5,932 nt of DNA from Bacillota bacterium (GTDB lineage Bacteria; Bacillota; Clostridia; Acetivibrionales; DSM-1351): positions 1 through 5,932 of the forward strand of contig JAEVZU010000267.1 of NCBI GenBank assembly GCA_023392075.1, in the 5' to 3' direction. This document shows positions 5,883-5,932 of this stretch, one piece after another. Both the position numbers and the translations under genes were made by a program. Each line of letters opens with the position of its first letter. Position 1 is the stretch's first letter. The notes beneath the pieces are model-generated. The model saw nothing but the letters and a program-made list of their open reading frames with translations. It was not told the DNA's origin and did no database searches.

Positions 5883-5932
5883 ATGAAAAAGTTTATTATT
5901 GTTATTGTGTTTGTATTTCTGATCGCAATACT
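5883..5932 (+). CDS. N-terminus of an exported or membrane-anchored protein, cut by the window end
   Basis: An ATG at 5883 is preceded by a strong AAGGAGAGG (5870-5878), with 7 bases between AGGAG and the ATG. The visible 16 residues are MKKFIIVIVFVFLIAI: two lysines followed by an unbroken hydrophobic run, typical of a signal peptide or N-terminal membrane anchor. In B. subtilis the gene after yabD is yabE, encoding an exported cell-wall protein with G5 and 3D domains, and a protein of that kind would fit. The identity is inferred only from gene order, because no domain is visible in the window. Confidence 0.75.
   Translation, partial: MKKFIIVIVFVFLIAI

Overview
The window looks like chromosomal DNA of an endospore-forming clostridial Firmicute. 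It is moderately AT-rich, with strong GGAGG-type ribosome binding sites, spore maturation genes spmA and spmB, and a methionyl-tRNA synthetase with a fused C-terminal tRNA-binding domain followed by tatD. The metG-tatD order matches the metS-yabD order of Bacillus subtilis. Protein style suggests the Ruminiclostridium/Acetivibrio type of clostridia, but this is an impression from the sequence, not a search result.

Layout. Positions 1-363 hold no gene. They contain a long imperfect inverted repeat (about 5-219), a sigma-E-like promoter at its right edge, and the leader of spmA. spmA (364-1005) and spmB (1009-1539) form a tight two-gene operon. A DUF2600/YtpB-like gene (1547-2605) lies on the minus strand and converges on spmB with only 7 bp between the stop codons. 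It is transcribed from a divergent spacer (2606-2769) that it shares with metG. metG (2770-4773) is followed by a 304-bp gene-free spacer holding a compact element with a 12-bp perfect closing stem and three internal helices (4814-4969). tatD (5078-5845, TTG start) follows, and then the first 16 codons of a gene with a hydrophobic N-terminus (from 5883), cut by the window end.

How the genes fit together. SpmA and SpmB are membrane proteins needed for spore core dehydration. The DUF2600 family includes the B. subtilis tetraprenyl-beta-curcumene synthase, which feeds a spore terpenoid pathway, but the copy here has lost most of the residues typical of the active family. metG and tatD are housekeeping genes in a widely seen arrangement.

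The two most interesting items are the degenerate DUF2600 protein and the unidentified cloverleaf-like element between metG and tatD, which could be a structured RNA or the remnant of a small mobile element. I could not match it to an RNA family from memory.
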